Of a stretch of 64,000 nt of DNA, positions 17,179 through 24,837 are shown one piece after another. Location of the stretch: positions 2,232,001 to 2,296,000 of the forward strand of contig NZ_CADDWH010000001.1 of NCBI RefSeq assembly GCF_902809865.1. Direction: 5' to 3'. The stretch's first letter is position 1, and the number at the start of each line of letters is the position of its first letter. The position numbers and the translations under genes were made by a program. The notes under the pieces were generated by a model. It was given only the letters and a program-made list of their open reading frames with translations, did no database searches and was not told the DNA's origin. This stretch comes from Halobacillus sp. Marseille-Q1614. Its GTDB lineage: Bacteria; Bacillota; Bacilli; Bacillales; Halobacillaceae.

Positions 17179-17929
17179 TAAAGAAATGCTCGAACTGTCG
17201 CGAAATTATAAATGGATTTGGGTACCTCTGGTCTTCATCCTGTTAGGCCTGATGGATCCGCTCACGGCTTATTACATGCCGCAGATTCTCGATGCAGTCG
17301 GAGGGCTTCCTGAAGGTGCAGTCATAGACATTCCTACTCCTCCTGCTGTGGACGTATTTATGATGAGTGTCGGCCAGTTTAATATGATAGGAATTGCTGT
17401 TATTGTGCTGATTGCCATGAATACAATTGCCGGTGAGCGAAAAAGCGGTGTTGCCGAACTTATACTCGTTAAGCCTGTTAGACTCTCTGCGTATGTAACA
17501 GCCAAATGGGCGGGCTATTCGCTATTAGCAGCAGCCTCGGTGTTTGCAGGCATGCTTTCTAGCTGGTATTATGTCTCAATTTTATTTGAAAAAATCCCAT
17601 TTACTCATCTATTGATCACGGCTGCTTTTTACAGCTTATGGATCCTTTTCATCATGGCTCTTACCCTGTTCATGAATACGTTAGTGAAGGTACCCGGCGT
17701 GGTTGCGTTCTTGACCATTTTTATATTGATCCTCATGCAAATCATAGGCGGTATATTCGACCATGTCATTAAATGGACGCCTTCGCTCACAACAAGCCAC
17801 CTGCCAGAGGTGCTGCAGACTGGAGAAATATCGAGTGAGCTATGGGGAACTGCAATTACTATCGTTGTGCTGATTGCCATATTGCTTACTGCAGCGAGCT
17901 TCACATTAAAACATAAAGAAATGGCCTAA
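17156..17929 (+). CDS. ABC-2-type transporter permease, YxlG-like
   Basis: Six-helix permease of 257 residues. Helix 1 lies at about residues 15-35, an extracellular loop contains PTPPAVDVF, and four or five further helices follow, including NTIAGERKSGVAELILVKPVRLSAYVTAKW, the typical cytosolic coupling segment of the NatB/ABC-2 family. The ATG at 17156 has AGGTGGTGAG upstream inside the ATPase gene. The substrate cannot be told from sequence. Confidence 0.86.
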   Translation: MQWLTVFNKEMLELSRNYKWIWVPLVFILLGLMDPLTAYYMPQILDAVGGLPEGAVIDIPTPPAVDVFMMSVGQFNMIGIAVIVLIAMNTIAGERKSGVAELILVKPVRLSAYVTAKWAGYSLLAAASVFAGMLSSWYYVSILFEKIPFTHLLITAAFYSLWILFIMALTLFMNTLVKVPGVVAFLTIFILILMQIIGGIFDHVIKWTPSLTTSHLPEVLQTGEISSELWGTAITIVVLIAILLTAASFTLKHKEMA

Positions 17930-17993
17930 AGATTGATGAATACATGAAAAGGGTAAGGATGGGGTAGAACTACCAGAAAAGGAGAGATACTTT

Positions 17994-18764
17994 GTGAAAC
18001 CAACAGCACTAATCACTGGAGCTTCCGGCGGAATAGGGTATGAACTAGCGAAGCTTTTTGCAAAATCAGGTTACGCGTTGATTGTAGTCGCACGATCAGA
18101 GGACAAACTGCAGCAGCTGAAAGAAGAACTAAAAGGGCACTCGGTTACTATTATTGTGCAGGACCTTTCTAAACCAGGCGCTGCCGAAGCACTGTACAAT
18201 AAGGTACGAGAACAGGGACGCACTGTAGAGGTTCTTGTAAATAATGCAGGATTTGGCTTAAACGGCCTGTTCGATGAAATTCTGCTTAGAGATCAGCAGG
18301 CGATGATGCAGGTAAATATTCAGACACTGACTGAACTCACCCATTATTTCCTTCCAGATATGAAAAACACCCGCATGAATGGAGTTCCTCGAGGCGTGCT
18401 TAACGTTTCAAGCGTCGCAGCGTTTCAGCCAGGTCCGAGAATGGCTGTCTATTACGCATCAAAAGCATATGTCCTGTCCTTCTCCGAAGCATTAGTGGAA
18501 GAACTTAAAGGAACAGGAGTCACTGTTACCACTCTTTGCCCAGGCGCAACGGAAACGAAATTTTTCGAAACCGCCAATGCCCAGGACACAAAATTAACCG
18601 ATCGTATGATGTCTCCTAAACAAGTGGCCAACGAAGGGTTCGTTGGGTTTATAAAAGGAAAACGTGTTGTGATCCCTGGAAAGATGAATCGCTCGATGGC
18701 GATCGCTACAAAATTCATGTCCCGTTCGGCAGCTGCTAAAGTAGCTCATTATATGGACAAATAA
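17994..18764 (+). CDS. Short-chain dehydrogenase/reductase, YqjQ-like
   Basis: Cytosolic NAD(P)-dependent oxidoreductase of 256 residues. The classical SDR features are visible: TGASGGIG at residues 8-15 for cofactor binding, NNAG after the fourth strand, a catalytic Ser in NVSSVAAF and YxxxK in YYASKAYV. LCPGATETKFF follows the active site. The GTG at 17994 is preceded by AAAGGAGAG. The substrate is unknown, and the gene is a single unit ended by a strong hairpin. Confidence 0.85.
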   Translation: MKPTALITGASGGIGYELAKLFAKSGYALIVVARSEDKLQQLKEELKGHSVTIIVQDLSKPGAAEALYNKVREQGRTVEVLVNNAGFGLNGLFDEILLRDQQAMMQVNIQTLTELTHYFLPDMKNTRMNGVPRGVLNVSSVAAFQPGPRMAVYYASKAYVLSFSEALVEELKGTGVTVTTLCPGATETKFFETANAQDTKLTDRMMSPKQVANEGFVGFIKGKRVVIPGKMNRSMAIATKFMSRSAAAKVAHYMDK

Positions 18765-18770
18765 AAAAAG

Positions 18771-18796
18771 CCTCAAATGCTCTAGAGCATTTGAGG
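18771..18796. terminator. Bidirectional terminator, SDR / GNAT
   Basis: CCTCAAATGCTC and GAGCATTTGAGG form a perfect 12-bp palindrome, with A-runs on the left and T-runs on the right, serving the convergent genes. Confidence 0.88.
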
Positions 18797-18804
18797 TTAT
18801 CTTT

Positions 18805-19209
18805 TTACGCACGCTTGAACTCTTCGGCCGCTTTTCTAAACCCGTAAAATGGACGAAAACCTTGTTTTTTATAATATTCTTCCGACTTCCCTGTCGCAAG
18901 CATCTCCATCCTTGTACTCGGATAACAGCTGTGCGCTTCTTGAATCAGACGCAGTGATACGCCTTTCCCTCTATCTTCTTCCCTGACTAGAATTTCACTT
19001 ATATACAAGGTCACTGCTGCATCAGTGATCCCCCTTAAATACCCCACAATTTCCTGATTGACAACGGCTACCAGGGCCGGTTCTGAATTAATCCAGGCAT
19101 GTAACGTATCCTCTTTGCTCACAAGCCCTTCCCAGCCTTCTTTCCTGTTAAGCTCCAGGATTGCGTCAATATCCCTTTCCTGAAAAGAACGAATCACAAG
19201 TTTCTTCAT
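18805..19209 (-). CDS. GNAT family N-acetyltransferase
   Basis: A 134-residue acetyl-CoA-dependent acyltransferase. The acetyl-CoA loop is ISEILVREEDRGKGVSLRLIQEA (motif A, R/Q-x-x-G-x-G/A), and YYKKQGFRPFYGFRKA is the C-terminal motif B. The ATG at 19209 is preferred with AAAGGGG 10 bases before it; GTG and TTG starts lie 6 and 9 bases upstream. Substrate unknown. Confidence 0.8.
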   Translation of the reverse strand: MKKLVIRSFQERDIDAILELNRKEGWEGLVSKEDTLHAWINSEPALVAVVNQEIVGYLRGITDAAVTLYISEILVREEDRGKGVSLRLIQEAHSCYPSTRMEMLATGKSEEYYKKQGFRPFYGFRKAAEEFKRA

Positions 19210-19351
19210 TTCCACCAATCCCCTTTATCAATCAATTCTTGCTGCACTAATATATAAACGAACCAGCGCTCATTTCGTTTCAAAAAACATTAGATTTACG
19301 GAAATATATGCTAAAATGTGATGCGAGGATTTTTAAGTAGGAGTGAATCAG

Positions 19352-19834
19352 TTGAAAAAATTATCAGCCGTCATCTTCATGACCGCCGTCTTATTTATAA
19401 GCGGCTGCTCATCAGATAAAAACTTAACCTTGGAAGCACTAAAAGAAACCTATCCAGATAACTTCGGAAAACCTGTCGAAGATACTTTATCTGAATCAGA
19501 GCAGGAGGCACTCGGCCTTCCCTCTGAACTTGCCTTTACACCTGAAGAAGTAAAAGCAGCTTCGCAGGAACAAGAAACCGAAGTGACCTACTCTTCTGAC
19601 AGTGAAAAAGAAGTCCTTGTCCTCACGAAGTTTAACCCGGAGAATAATATTAAAACCGCGGAAGAACAAGTCACGTTAGACTCCGGTTCTGTAGCCGGTA
19701 TAAAACGAGGGGACGCCTCCGTTATTTTTGAGTGGTACGATAGTGAAGACAACGTCATCTATCAGTTTCAGTACACAAGCGGCGATGATGAAAAAAGGCT
19801 TGAGGAAGCTTTAGAAATGGTCAACTCCATTTAG
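19352..19834 (+). CDS. Putative lipoprotein of unknown function
   Basis: A 160-residue exported protein; the N-terminus MKKLSAVIFMTAVLFISGC is a lipoprotein signal ending at Cys19. The mature part is acidic (Glu/Asp/Ser-rich), with no recognised domain. TTG at 19352 is preferred since TAGGAG lies 8 bases upstream, while an in-frame GTG at 19343 overlaps that site. It is a single gene followed by a terminator. Confidence 0.75.
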   Translation: MKKLSAVIFMTAVLFISGCSSDKNLTLEALKETYPDNFGKPVEDTLSESEQEALGLPSELAFTPEEVKAASQEQETEVTYSSDSEKEVLVLTKFNPENNIKTAEEQVTLDSGSVAGIKRGDASVIFEWYDSEDNVIYQFQYTSGDDEKRLEEALEMVNSI

Positions 19835-19835
19835 G

Positions 19836-19867
19836 AAAAATCCAAGAGATATTCTCTTGGATTTTTT
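19836..19867 (+). terminator. Terminator of the lipoprotein gene
   Basis: AAAAATCCAAGAGA and TCTCTTGGATTTTTT form a near-perfect stem directly after the stop codon. Confidence 0.88.
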
Positions 19868-19911
19868 AGGTCCGGCGGTCCACGCTTCTTCAACATCGAA
19901 TAAATTAAAAA

Positions 19912-19932
19912 GCACCTGAGCGCCTCAGGTGC
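19912..19932 (-). terminator. Terminator of the DUF3006-type gene
   Basis: Minus strand GCACCTGAG-GCG-CTCAGGTGC followed by TTTTTAA, four bases after the stop codon. Confidence 0.88.
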
Positions 19933-19935
19933 ATA

Positions 19936-20157
19936 CTATACTCCTTCTAAATCATTCATTCGATTTTCTTCATATTTAACGATGACTTCCACTTGTCTTA
20001 AATTACCCATCTGATCAAAATCGATGGACAAAATATCTCCAGGCTGCGCGAATGCGATAAGCCTTTCTTTTAAGACCATAATCTCATTCTTGGCCAGGCT
20101 TTGCTGTACCAGAATGGCGTAGTCTTTTTCGTAGCGATCCAGTGTGTAGGTATTCAT
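19936..20157 (-). CDS. DUF3006-type small protein
   Basis: A 73-residue protein resembling the DUF3006 family: YTLDRYEKDYAILV, then an uncharged strand, LIAFAQPGDILSIDFD and a charged C-terminal helix. Family members are small beta-rich proteins of unknown role. The ATG at 20157 is preceded by AAGGAGTAG. It is a monocistronic gene. Confidence 0.7.
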   Translation of the reverse strand: MNTYTLDRYEKDYAILVQQSLAKNEIMVLKERLIAFAQPGDILSIDFDQMGNLRQVEVIVKYEENRMNDLEGV

Positions 20158-20267
20158 ATATATCTACTCCTTATAGTTTCCTTATATTTATTGGAATACG
20201 CAATTTTCCGACAATTTACGCTGTAGTAAGACAGTTCCCTCCTCTGAGGAGATTAAACATTTTTCTC

Positions 20268-20316
20268 TGGACAACAAAATAAAATGGTGATAAATTAGAT
20301 ACTAACAACCGTTAGT
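20268..20316 (+). promoter_or_regulatory. Promoter and TetR-type operator of the SMR efflux operon
   Basis: TGGACA (20268-20273), 17-base spacer, TAAATT (20291-20296). Just downstream ACTAAC (20301-20306) and GTTAGT (20311-20316) form an inverted repeat over the expected start site, typical of a self-regulating TetR repressor. Confidence 0.68.
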
Positions 20317-20339
20317 TAGTTTAACAAAGGAGGGCTTCG

Positions 20340-20924
20340 ATGACAGAACAAAAAATTATTGATGCCGGTCTTGAGTGCTTTGCTCAGTCGGGTTATCAGA
20401 ATACGAGCCTTGCGGAAATCGCGGATAAGGTCGGGATTAAGAAGCCTTCGCTTTATAATCATTTTTCCAGTAAAGAAGCGATTTTCCTAAGGGTGCTTGA
20501 AGAAGTAGCGAATAAGGAATTAGAGCATTTACAAGGATTTGCGGAATATACGAAAGATCGTTCGGTAAAAGAACAAATTCATGAAGTTTTTCTCTTATAC
20601 GTGGATCACATGGCCTACTCTACGGAAGGGGCTTTTTTTAAGCGGTTTACGTTTTTCCCTCCAGAAGAGTTCGCCCGTGAAATTCAGCAGGTATTTTTAC
20701 AAACGGAAGAGCAGGTAGTCAAAATCCTTCGGCCGATCTTCCAGAGAGGTATAACCGAGGGGGAAATCCGTCCGCTCGAAATTTCAGAACTGACCTCTAC
20801 TTTCTACACGATTATTGATGGTCTGTTTTTAGAGGAAAATTTCTACGACCGAGAAACGCTTACTGACCGGCAGAAAGCAAGTTTTAAAATATTTTGGCTC
20901 GGGATACAGGCAAAGGAGGAATAA
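20340..20924 (+). CDS. TetR/AcrR family transcriptional regulator
   Basis: Repressor of 194 residues. The N-terminal helix-turn-helix is typical (IIDAGLECFAQSGYQNTSLAEIADKVGIKKPSLYNHFSSKEAIFLRVLEE, split here across several helices), while the C-terminal ligand domain is unlike specific known groups. RBS AAAGGAGGG precedes ATG 20340. It is transcribed with the two SMR genes, so it most likely represses its own operon and releases it when a drug or cation binds. Confidence 0.88.
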   Translation: MTEQKIIDAGLECFAQSGYQNTSLAEIADKVGIKKPSLYNHFSSKEAIFLRVLEEVANKELEHLQGFAEYTKDRSVKEQIHEVFLLYVDHMAYSTEGAFFKRFTFFPPEEFAREIQQVFLQTEEQVVKILRPIFQRGITEGEIRPLEISELTSTFYTIIDGLFLEENFYDRETLTDRQKASFKIFWLGIQAKEE

Positions 20925-20926
20925 AA

Positions 20927-21277
20927 GTGGCTTGGGTATATATATTAATCGGTGCCGTGTTCGAGATTGGATGGGCCGTTGGGTTGAAGTTATCTGACGG
21001 ATTCTCAAGGCCCGTCATTTCTACACTCACCGTTCTATTTATTTTTATTAGCTTCTATTTCTTTACGAAAGCTTTACGACTCATCGATATCGGAACTGGC
21101 TATGCGATTTTTACTGGCTTAGGTGCTGCGGGTACAGCTGTAATTGGAATGACATTTCTTGGCGATGGAACAGGCGCGGGAAAGGTCTTTTTTATTGTGC
21201 TTTTAATTTTTGGAGTCATTGGTTTAAAAATGGCAGATTCCCATAAAGAAACTGCCCAGGTTCAGGAGGAATTATAA
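20927..21277 (+). CDS. SMR-family efflux subunit, YkkC/SugE-like
   Basis: Four-helix small multidrug resistance protein of 116 residues. The membrane-embedded acidic residue lies in AVFEIGWAVGLKLSDGF, and the family core is GTGYAIFTGLGAAGTAVIGM. GTG at 20927 follows AGGAGGAATAAAA. It starts 2 bases after the TetR stop and its stop overlaps the next ATG, so the two SMR proteins are made together and likely pair as a heterodimer. Similar B. subtilis pairs (YkkCD) export guanidinium or drugs; substrate unproved here. Confidence 0.88.
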   Translation: MAWVYILIGAVFEIGWAVGLKLSDGFSRPVISTLTVLFIFISFYFFTKALRLIDIGTGYAIFTGLGAAGTAVIGMTFLGDGTGAGKVFFIVLLIFGVIGLKMADSHKETAQVQEEL

Positions 21278-21591
21278 TGGCTTGGATCTTTCTATTAATT
21301 GCTGGTCTAGGTGAAATGTCAGGGATGTTTTTCTTAAAGCTTTCGGATGGTTTTCGCAAAGGGAAACCTGCGATCGCAGCCTTAGTTTCCGGAATCACAA
21401 GTTTCTATTTTCTTTCCTTATCTTTAAAGGAACTTCCGATAGGAACAGCTTATGGAATCTGGACAGGAATTGGATCTGCAGGGACCGTTTTACTAGGGAT
21501 GCTCATTTTTAAAGAGGAAGCAAGCTTTAGAAGAATCTTCTTTATTGGATGCATTATTTCTGGGGTAGTCGGCCTAAAACTTGTGTCCTGA
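21277..21591 (+). CDS. SMR-family efflux subunit, YkkD-like partner
   Basis: 104-residue, four-helix partner subunit. The membrane glutamate is in AGLGEMSGMFFLKLSDGF, and the core GTAYGIWTGIGSAGTVLLGML and C-terminus VGLKLVS match YkkD-type proteins. Its ATG overlaps the preceding TAA by one base. SMR pairs of this kind insert in opposite orientation to form the pump. Confidence 0.88.
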   Translation: MAWIFLLIAGLGEMSGMFFLKLSDGFRKGKPAIAALVSGITSFYFLSLSLKELPIGTAYGIWTGIGSAGTVLLGMLIFKEEASFRRIFFIGCIISGVVGLKLVS

Positions 21592-21779
21592 TTTTTCGAT
21601 AAAACTCCCAAACTCGCATTGCAATGTATCTAGTTAGAAAGTAAAATAAATAGTGTAAATTCCTTAATTTTCGACAATTTTCGATACTAAAAAATTAATT
21701 CTAATAGTTTTGTAGGGGTATATAATAGATCTTTCGTCTATATTATATAATGATCACCATCTTATGGAGGGCTTTTTCA

Positions 21780-21911
21780 ATGAGAAGATTTTTACTTGGA
21801 GTATTGCTTTTAATTGTCTTATCCTTTAGCTTTATAGGCTACACAGACTTGGATTCTAATCCCACACCTCCTGAAACTTCTGAACAAGAAAATTCAGATC
21901 TTCAGTTTTAG
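21780..21911 (+). CDS. Short exported peptide, 43 residues
   Basis: Too short for most gene finders but well supported: GGAGGG lies 8 bases before ATG 21780. The product begins MRRFLLGVLLLIVLSFSFIG, a signal-peptide or membrane-anchor shape, and ends with a short acidic, Pro/Ser/Glu-rich tail (SNPTPPETSEQENSDLQF). A strong terminator follows 9 bases after the stop, so it is a complete unit. The layout resembles secreted signalling pre-peptides, but no Rap-type receptor gene is adjacent. Function unknown. Confidence 0.6.
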   Translation: MRRFLLGVLLLIVLSFSFIGYTDLDSNPTPPETSEQENSDLQF

Positions 21912-21920
21912 TAAAAAAAG

Positions 21921-21950
21921 AGCCGCTCTCCCCACTGTGGGAGAGCGGCT
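21921..21950. terminator. Bidirectional terminator
   Basis: AGCCGCTCTCCC-CACT-GTGGGAGAGCGGCT with A-run before and TTTATATTTT after; it ends both the small-peptide gene and, on the other strand, the MutS2-like gene. Confidence 0.9.
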
Positions 21951-21959
21951 CTTTATATT

Positions 21960-23891
21960 TTATTCTTCGCTGTTAAGCCATTCGCCTTCAACGTACTTTC
22001 GATCCATTTCCCGCTTCTTCTTACGGTATTCCTTCGATTTAAAAACTATATCAAAATCATAGTCTTCTGGATAGAGTTCTTCCGCCGGAATATGGATACG
22101 GATCCGCTTATGATTCAGGGAAAATTTCTCTCCTTTCTGTTGAACGACATAGTCCCCTTTTTCATCAGGACCTTTATAAACGATCGCTGTCTCTCCTGTG
22201 GCGAGAATCTTTACGTTATCCCCCTGTTTATAAAGGGTAACCGCCTCTTGCATCAACGTCTTTTCTTTGGATTTTTTTCTGTAACGATTGGCTGCCATTT
22301 GTTTTGTATAATTATCTCCGGCTAATTCCTCACTGTTAATTGTAAAATTCTTTTTTGATTTATAGGTGATCTCATACGCTTTTTCTAAAATTTGCGGATG
22401 AAGACCCAGCTTCTGAGCAATATCAAACGCCTGGCTCTTTCCTTCTGACCCTTGAATCAGTTTGTACGTGGGCTGCAGACTTTCTAAATCAAATTCCATC
22501 GCCGCATTTACGAACCCTTCTTTATCCTGAGCATAATCCTTCATTTCACTGTAGTGAGTGGTTGCCAGAATTTTGGCTCCTTTATAGGCGAGCTGATCTA
22601 AAATCGCAATCGCAAGTCCCATTCCTTCTCCTGGATCTGTTCCGGACCCGATTTCATCTAACAGCACTAACGATTGGTCATTGGTCTGCTGCAGCACTCC
22701 AATAATATTGACGAGCCGTGAACTAAACGTACTCAAGTTTTCCTGGATACTCTGCCCGTCGCCAATATCTACGAGAATATGCTGAAAGATCGGCAGTGAG
22801 CTTCCTTTATCTGCAGGAATCGAGAGCCCTGTCTGAGCCATTAACGATAACAATCCGACTGTTTTTAATGTAACAGTCTTCCCTCCAGTGTTCGGTCCCG
22901 TAATGAGAAGCCCTTGAGGGCTTTTATCTAAAAGGATCGTCAGTGGTACCGCCGATTCTCCCAGCAATGGGTGGCAGGCATTTTTTAAGTCGATAATGTC
23001 TTCATTATTTATAATGGGTGATTCGCCTTTGATCATTCGGCTGTACTTCGCCTTGGCAAAAATAACGTCATAAACGAGCATCGTTTCTACAGCAATCGAG
23101 AGATCCTGTTCGTAGGATAATACCTGGCTCGTTAAGGAATAGAGGATCTGTTCTATTTCCTGCTCTTCCTGCATTTTAAGAAGGTGCAGATCTTCCTGCT
23201 GTGAAGTGATTTCTGACGGCTCAATAAAAAGAGTAGCACCAGAAGCAGACTGATCAACGATGGTTCCCTTCAGTTTATTTCTGCTCTCCCGCTTAATCGG
23301 CAACGTCAGCTTCCCATTTTTCTCTATCACCCGTTTTTCTTGAAGGTGAGTGACAACCTTCGGGGACTTCGTCATCTGCTGGATTTTTTCTTTAATCTTT
23401 TCTCTCTTGTGCTGCATTTGTTTTCTAAGCTTCGCTAAAGAAGGTGTCGCATAGTCATCCACTTGCCCGTGACGAATCGAGCGGGCAATTTCTTCTTCAA
23501 GCTGGTCAAGCTCGCCGATGGAATAAGCATACGAGCTGACCATAGGTGCGATGATTTGTTTATCCTTCATAAACCTTTTGAGCTTCGTACAGTGTTCCAA
23601 AAATGAAAGTAAATGTGTGAACTGGGAGGGACGGATATACATTCCCTTTTTCCCCTGCTCGACCATCTGATGAATTTCATTTAAAGAATGAATCGGCACA
23701 TGGCTGTTCACATGCAGAATCGCTTTGGCCTCCTCAATCTCCCGGTGTAAATGATCGATTCGTTTCTTATCACGAGATGGAGTTAAGGCATGGATCGCCT
23801 TCTTTCCTTGTTCAGTTAGAGCATAAGTGCTCACTTCATTTAAAATATCTATAAAGTTCACGTTTTCAAATGTTTGTTGATTCAATTTCAT
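21960..23891 (-). CDS. MutS2-like ATPase lacking the Smr nuclease domain
   Basis: A 643-residue MutS2-family protein, shorter than the ~780 of standard MutS2. Present are the N-terminal and clamp region (coiled-coil around LAKLRKQMQHKREKIKEKIQ), FIEPSEI, Walker A GPNTGGKT at 332-339, Walker B LVLLDEIGSGTDPGEGMG and THYSEMKDYA. After a KOW-like stretch (GDNVKILATGETAIVYKGP) it ends in a basic tail, with no Smr domain. ATG 23891 follows TTGGAGGAAA. The open frame continues 43 codons upstream through the leader. Standard MutS2 acts on stalled ribosomes and recombination; the role of this shortened paralog is unknown, though the missing nuclease and the attenuator-like leader suggest an inducible ribosome-rescue role (inference). 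Confidence 0.85.
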   Translation of the reverse strand: MKLNQQTFENVNFIDILNEVSTYALTEQGKKAIHALTPSRDKKRIDHLHREIEEAKAILHVNSHVPIHSLNEIHQMVEQGKKGMYIRPSQFTHLLSFLEHCTKLKRFMKDKQIIAPMVSSYAYSIGELDQLEEEIARSIRHGQVDDYATPSLAKLRKQMQHKREKIKEKIQQMTKSPKVVTHLQEKRVIEKNGKLTLPIKRESRNKLKGTIVDQSASGATLFIEPSEITSQQEDLHLLKMQEEQEIEQILYSLTSQVLSYEQDLSIAVETMLVYDVIFAKAKYSRMIKGESPIINNEDIIDLKNACHPLLGESAVPLTILLDKSPQGLLITGPNTGGKTVTLKTVGLLSLMAQTGLSIPADKGSSLPIFQHILVDIGDGQSIQENLSTFSSRLVNIIGVLQQTNDQSLVLLDEIGSGTDPGEGMGLAIAILDQLAYKGAKILATTHYSEMKDYAQDKEGFVNAAMEFDLESLQPTYKLIQGSEGKSQAFDIAQKLGLHPQILEKAYEITYKSKKNFTINSEELAGDNYTKQMAANRYRKKSKEKTLMQEAVTLYKQGDNVKILATGETAIVYKGPDEKGDYVVQQKGEKFSLNHKRIRIHIPAEELYPEDYDFDIVFKSKEYRKKKREMDRKYVEGEWLNSEE

Positions 23892-23911
23892 TTTCCTCCA
23901 ATTATGCCCAT

Positions 23912-23946
23912 AAAAAAAGCTGCAGCAAGCTAAAGCCCGCTGCAGC
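23912..23946 (-). terminator. Second leader terminator before the MutS2-like gene
   Basis: Minus strand GCTGCAGC (23946-23939), 12-base loop, GCTGCAGC (23926-23919), then seven T (23918-23912). It ends 20 bases before the start codon, so it should attenuate the gene. Confidence 0.8.
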
Positions 23947-23992
23947 CCATGGGAAATCAAAGAGACTCTTTCCTCTTCGCCATTTTTTAATC

Positions 23993-24041
23993 CAAGATAT
24001 AAAAAAAGCCATGACATCACGTCATAGCTCAGAATATCTTG
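23993..24041 (-). terminator. First leader terminator before the MutS2-like gene
   Basis: Minus strand GCTATGAC (24028-24021), 5-base loop, GTCATGGC (24015-24008), seven T (24007-24001). The hairpin with its T-run is itself enclosed by CAAGATAT (24041-24034) and ATATCTTG (24000-23993), giving a nested fold that could include an antiterminator. Confidence 0.75.
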
Positions 24042-24062
24042 AAAAGTCTGCTATGGTTATGC

Positions 24063-24175
24063 TTGTTCTTAACTGTTCCTAAAAAAGCCATATTTAAATA
24101 AACATGCAAAGCGCGCAAGTTTTTCGAAGCTTCTTTAGAAATCCGTATAAAATTAACGGTCTTAGTTAAGAACAA
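24063..24175. repeat. Widely spaced 12-bp inverted repeat upstream of the MutS2-like leader
   Basis: TTGTTCTTAACT (24063-24074) and AGTTAAGAACAA (24164-24175) are perfectly complementary with 89 bases between. They could bracket the promoter as an operator pair or form the base of a long RNA fold. Confidence 0.5.
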
Positions 24176-24279
24176 CCACACTCATAAAAATTCTCCTTAA
24201 ATTTAAAATGACGGAGGAGGAAAGAAATCCCTCCTCTACAGAATAGCCATTCCAAATAACAAAGTCAATAGGCATTCAC

Positions 24280-24831
24280 CTAAAATGCTTCTTCTATCGA
24301 GACTTCACTCGTTCCTTTAATATTTGCAAATACTGATCGCTTAATAATCTTTAGCGCGTTCTCATTATCTTCTGATTGTTCAGAAGCAATGCAGTCTCTA
24401 GGAACCCAAAGGTTGTAATCCCTCATATAAGCATCGTTTGCGGTAAAGAGAATACAAATATCGCCGGCTACTCCTGTTAAGATCAGATTCTCCACTTCTA
24501 ATTGTTCAAGAAGTATGCTCAACTGAGTACCGAAGAAACCGGAATGCTTCGGTTTAATGATAAAGTAATCGTCTTCTTCCGGAAGTATTTCCTCGACAAT
24601 CTCTTTACCAGGGCCTTTTTTACATTCTTCAATAAGCTCATCTGCATTATCCTGCCATAATCCGAAGTTGTCATTAACATAGATTACCGGCATTTCTTTT
24701 TCATTTGCTTCTTTTCTTAAATGATTAATAGAACCTGTAATTTCTCTCGTATGCTTTAATAGGTCCTCTCCTCCGTCAAAATCCATTTTATTGATCATAT
24801 CTATAACTAGTAAGGCCGTATTATTGGCCAT
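24280..24831 (-). CDS. Isochorismatase-family cysteine hydrolase, nicotinamidase-like
   Basis: A 183-residue hydrolase of the nicotinamidase/isochorismatase superfamily. The catalytic triad can be read as D11 in LLVIDMIN, K93 in FIIKPKHSGFFGT and C126 in GVAGDICILFTA. It lies 6 bases after nadE on the same strand with its own GAGGAG site, which suggests work on an NAD precursor such as nicotinamide. The classical PncA metal-binding DxHxxxH motif is not obvious, so the exact substrate is open. Confidence 0.8.
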   Translation of the reverse strand: MANNTALLVIDMINKMDFDGGEDLLKHTREITGSINHLRKEANEKEMPVIYVNDNFGLWQDNADELIEECKKGPGKEIVEEILPEEDDYFIIKPKHSGFFGTQLSILLEQLEVENLILTGVAGDICILFTANDAYMRDYNLWVPRDCIASEQSEDNENALKIIKRSVFANIKGTSEVSIEEAF

Positions 24832-24837
24832 TCCTCA

